64,000 bases of DNA from NCBI RefSeq assembly GCF_001412535.1, contig NZ_CP011774.1, positions 2,351,501 through 2,415,500 on the forward strand, given 5' to 3'. Positions 61,143 to 64,000 of the stretch are shown piece by piece (position 1 is the first letter of the stretch; each line of letters opens with the position of its first letter). A program made the translations under genes and the position numbers. The notes below the pieces were generated by a model, which did no database searches, was not told where the DNA came from, and saw only the letters and a program-made list of their open reading frames with translations. This DNA is from Limnohabitans sp. 63ED37-2. GTDB taxonomy: Bacteria; Pseudomonadota; Gammaproteobacteria; Burkholderiales; Burkholderiaceae_C.

Positions 61143-63011
61143 TCAGATTTCGATTTTGGAGCCCAACTCGACCACCGCGTTGGTCGGCAAGTTCAAAAAC
61201 GCAGCCGCACCACTGGCGTTGTGGTGCATCTGGGCAAAGAGCTTTTCACGCCAAGGGGCCATACCGCCGTCAATGGTGGGGATCACAATGTCGCGCGACA
61301 AAAAGTAACTGGTCATCATGGGATCCAGGAAATCACCATTTTTACCAATATTGGCCAAGGCCGAAGGCAAATCGGGGTTCTCTTTGAAGCCATAGTTCAC
61401 GATGACCTGCCAGCAATCATGGCCAAGGTCCGTGACTTCCAGACGCTCAGCCATGGGCATTCGGGGGATTTCATGGTTTTGGACCGTGACAAAAAGGTTG
61501 CGCTCATGCAGCACCTTGTTGTGTTTGAGGTTGTGCAACAAAGCATTGGGAACGCTGCCGATTTCCGCCGTCAGAAACACCGCCGTCCCAGACACGCGGG
61601 TCGGTGGCGCCACAAAAACTGCTTCCAGGAAGTCCGTCAGTTTCAGGGCGTCCGAGCGCAAGGAATCGTTCAACAAGCGACGACCGTCGTACCAGGTCAC
61701 CATGAAGGTAAAGATGACCGCACCGAGCATCAGAGGGAACCAGCCGCCATCGAGCAGCTTGAACATGTTGGAGGCCCAGAAGGCCAGATCGACGATCAGG
61801 AAAAAACCAGTGGCCCCAATACACAGCGCCAAGGGCAACTTCCAGGCATGGCGAATCACAAAGAAGGTGAGCACAGTGGTGATAAGCATGTCGGTGCACA
61901 CGGCAATGCCATAGGCAGACGCCAGGTTGCTGGAGGATTTGAACATCACCACCGCCAGCACAATCGCGCCAAACAAACTCCAGTTGACAAAGGGCATGTA
62001 AATTTGGCCCGTGTCGGTTTCACTGGTGTGGAGCACCTGCAGACGTGGCAAATAACCCAGCTGAATCACCTGTTTGGTGACACTGAAAGCCCCGGAGATG
62101 AGTGCTTGAGAGGCGATCACTGTGGCCATGGTCGCCAAACCCACCAAGGGCAACAAGGCCCAATCGGGTGCCATCATGTAGAAAGGGTTTTTGACGGCCT
62201 CGGGTTCGGACAACAACAAGGCCCCTTGGCCAAAATAGTTGAGTGTCAGACATGGCATGACCACCGAAAACCAAGCCAAGCGAATCGGCTTCTTGCCGAA
62301 ATGCCCCATGTCGGCATACAGCGCCTCGGCACCCGTCACGCACAAGACCACGGCGCCCAAGATGATGAACGTGGTGCCGGGGTTGTGCCACATGAAGCCC
62401 AAGGCATAGTGAGGACTGATGGCCAAGAGGATTTCAGGGCGCTGAACAATGTGCAACAAACCCAAACAGGCAATGGCCAGGAACCAAACCAGGGTGATCG
62501 GACCAAAGAACTTGCCAATACCGGCCGTACCGCGCTTTTGCACCCAAAACAAAACGAAAAGGATGACCACCGTGAGCGGAATCACCGCTTTTTTGAAGTT
62601 GGGCGAGATGACCTCCAGGCCCTCCACAGCCGACAAAACCGAGATGGCCGGGGTGATGACACCATCACCATAAAAAAGACAGGCGCCAAAGATACCCACC
62701 ATCAAGAGCACCTTGCGCAGCCGTGGCTGGTCTTTGACCGACTGCGAAGCCAGGGCCAGCATCGCCACGAGCCCACCCTCGCCGTGGTTGTCAGCCCGCA
62801 GCACCAACACCACATACTTGACCGACACGATGGTGGTCAGTGTCCAGAAAAAAATGGAGAGGATGCCGTAGACGTTGTCTGGCGTGAAGGGCACATGGCC
62901 AGAGCCGAAAACCTCTTTCATGGCGTACAGCACACTGGTGCCGATGTCGCCATAAACCACACCAATAGCACCCAGTGTCAGGGCGGTGAGAGAGGACTTT
63001 GTAGAAGACAT
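61143..63011 (-). CDS. kup: Kup family potassium uptake protein
   Basis: A 622-aa K+/H+ symporter of the KUP/HAK/KT family. GAIGVVYGDIGTSVLYAMKEVF, CLFYGDGVITPAISVLSAVEGLE and LGAVVLCVTGAEALYADMGHFG are signature blocks. About 12 helices are followed by a soluble C-terminal domain of roughly 150 residues. A stable hairpin replaces the usual ribosome-binding site directly upstream of the ATG. Confidence 0.96.
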   Translation of the reverse strand: MSSTKSSLTALTLGAIGVVYGDIGTSVLYAMKEVFGSGHVPFTPDNVYGILSIFFWTLTTIVSVKYVVLVLRADNHGEGGLVAMLALASQSVKDQPRLRKVLLMVGIFGACLFYGDGVITPAISVLSAVEGLEVISPNFKKAVIPLTVVILFVLFWVQKRGTAGIGKFFGPITLVWFLAIACLGLLHIVQRPEILLAISPHYALGFMWHNPGTTFIILGAVVLCVTGAEALYADMGHFGKKPIRLAWFSVVMPCLTLNYFGQGALLLSEPEAVKNPFYMMAPDWALLPLVGLATMATVIASQALISGAFSVTKQVIQLGYLPRLQVLHTSETDTGQIYMPFVNWSLFGAIVLAVVMFKSSSNLASAYGIAVCTDMLITTVLTFFVIRHAWKLPLALCIGATGFFLIVDLAFWASNMFKLLDGGWFPLMLGAVIFTFMVTWYDGRRLLNDSLRSDALKLTDFLEAVFVAPPTRVSGTAVFLTAEIGSVPNALLHNLKHNKVLHERNLFVTVQNHEIPRMPMAERLEVTDLGHDCWQVIVNYGFKENPDLPSALANIGKNGDFLDPMMTSYFLSRDIVIPTIDGGMAPWREKLFAQMHHNASGAAAFLNLPTNAVVELGSKIEI

Positions 63012-63016
63012 AAATG

Positions 63017-63034
63017 AGCCCGAAAAATCGGGCT
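63017..63034 (-). promoter_or_regulatory. Hairpin at the kup translation start
   Basis: AGCCCGA (63017-63023) and TCGGGCT (63028-63034) form a perfect 7-bp stem with a 4-nt loop, ending five bases before the kup ATG. On the minus strand the loop is T-rich. No Shine-Dalgarno is visible between stem and start, so the structure could control translation; it could also be a weak terminator for gshA. Confidence 0.45.
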
Positions 63035-63151
63035 GTGGCTCAGGTGGGCGCTATTTTGCGCTCATTCGCTCGGGGGTGTCTCGGTTGGGATCAAAAATGT
63101 TGCAGTGCAGCAACTTTTCAACATCGTCCGAGACTTTGACCGCCCCAAACT

Positions 63152-64000
63152 TCAGTCGTACACCTCAGCCTCAGGGTCGGTGGCTTCCAGCTCATAACTG
63201 GCTGCGAGCATGGCCAAACGGCCAATCACGCCATACATATAAAAGCGGTTGGGCACACTGGCACCGGGTTTGACGCCCGGCTGAGGAAGATGCGGCGTGT
63301 CTGCGAAGGCCAAAGGCACAAAGCTGGCGCCCGGGGCATTCAGGTTCTCGTCCACACCGCGCTCGGCGTGCACACGGTAAAAACCGCCCACCACATAGCG
63401 GTCCATCATGTAGACCACCGGTTCGGCCACGGCGTCGTTGATGCGCTCGTTGGTCAGCACGCCTTCTTGGATGATCACATCGTTGACGGTCTGGCCGTCC
63501 TTGATGATGTTCATCTTGTTGCGCGTTTTGCGGTTGAGTTGGTCCAGATCGGACACGTCGCGCACCGTCATGATGCCCATGCCGTAGGTGCCGTTGTCGG
63601 CCTTCACCACCACAAACGGCTTTTCATTGATGCCGTATTCTTTGTATTTACGCTTGATCTTGGTCAGCAGCGCGTCCACATTGCTGCGCAGGCATTCCAT
63701 GCCCGTGCCCTCGGCAAAGTTGACATCACCGCACTGGCTGAACATCGGGTTGATGAGCCAGGGGTCGATGCCCAACAGCTTGCCAAAACGCTTGGCCACT
63801 TCTTCATAGCTTTGGAAGTGCTTGGTCTTACGGCGTACGCTCCAGCCTGCGTGCAGGGGCGGCAGCAAAAACTGCTCATGCAACTCTTCCAGAATGCCCG
63901 GGGCACCGGCCGACAAATCGTTGTTGAGCAAAATGGTGCAGGGGTCAAAGTCCTTCAAGCCCAAGCGGTGCTTGCTGCGCACCACAGGCTCGAGTGTCAC
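63152..64000 (-). CDS. gshA: Glutamate--cysteine ligase (C-terminal part)
   Basis: At least 282 residues of the betaproteobacterial-type glutamate-cysteine ligase, the first step of glutathione synthesis. PFVVVKADNGTYGMGIMTV and EPVVYMMDRYVVGGFYRVH are conserved blocks of this ATP-grasp-like form. The 5' end lies beyond 64000, so the start is not seen. The stop is 140 bp before kup. Confidence 0.9.
   Translation of the reverse strand: MTLEPVVRSKHRLGLKDFDPCTILLNNDLSAGAPGILEELHEQFLLPPLHAGWSVRRKTKHFQSYEEVAKRFGKLLGIDPWLINPMFSQCGDVNFAEGTGMECLRSNVDALLTKIKRKYKEYGINEKPFVVVKADNGTYGMGIMTVRDVSDLDQLNRKTRNKMNIIKDGQTVNDVIIQEGVLTNERINDAVAEPVVYMMDRYVVGGFYRVHAERGVDENLNAPGASFVPLAFADTPHLPQPGVKPGASVPNRFYMYGVIGRLAMLAASYELEATDPEAEVYD

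Noticed and set aside
61107..63017. A 636-codon + strand frame opposite kup
   Set aside because: It is a shadow of kup with His/Gln-rich composition and no recognisable motif.

Overview
The window reads as chromosome of a betaproteobacterium in the Burkholderiales, most likely Comamonadaceae or a close freshwater or soil relative. The support is GC-rich coding, a Bug/TctC binding protein, beta-type gshA and ruvC/mtgA neighbourhoods, DUF3460 next to scpA, and a BoxR-controlled aerobic benzoyl-CoA (box) pathway next to phenylacetate genes. It is densely coding. I see no rRNA, tRNA, CRISPR array, prophage or transposase. The genes at both ends are cut by the window: a class II aldolase on the left and gshA on the right.

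Left part (1-15.8 kb): a minus-strand operon for an unidentified organic acid (CoA-transferase, crotonase, MDR reductase, Bug binding protein, class II aldolase) faces a divergent GntR regulator. Housekeeping genes follow: a YqaA-like membrane protein, an alpha/beta hydrolase, ychF, a Ubi-type hydroxylase, a DsbC-like protein, DUF3429 and an M61 peptidase. Then come phenylacetate genes paaG-paaI-paaK behind a PaaR-like operator, and a divergent paaF-like gene that is frameshifted in a run of eight G.

Middle (15.8-46 kb): almost everything is on the minus strand and concerns formate and benzoate. A Tat-exported, membrane-anchored formate dehydrogenase (Tat-target peptide, alpha, beta, small lipoprotein, cytochrome b gamma, small Ala-rich protein, fdhD) is followed by an FcbT-like TRAP transporter and an accessory block (TorD-like chaperone, polyferredoxin, DUF3306, DUF3305). 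Next are an orphan histidine kinase, a cytosolic NAD-linked formate dehydrogenase (fdsA and a fused FdsG-FdsB) and boxA, boxB, boxC, boxR. Divergently, boxD and benzoate-CoA ligase complete the route from benzoate. BoxC releases formate, so fdsBA directly behind boxA plausibly turns that formate into NADH. The 457-bp boxB-boxA spacer holds three related long-stem palindromes with a conserved apex and co-varying stems; this is the most novel-looking element I found.

Right part (46-64 kb): a hybrid kinase with a CxxCH heme-type sensor domain, apbC/mrp, a patatin-like lipase, metG, a SulP transporter, DUF3460, scpA, ruvC, mtgA, a TonB-like protein, an RNB ribonuclease, a YqiA-type esterase, kup and partial gshA.
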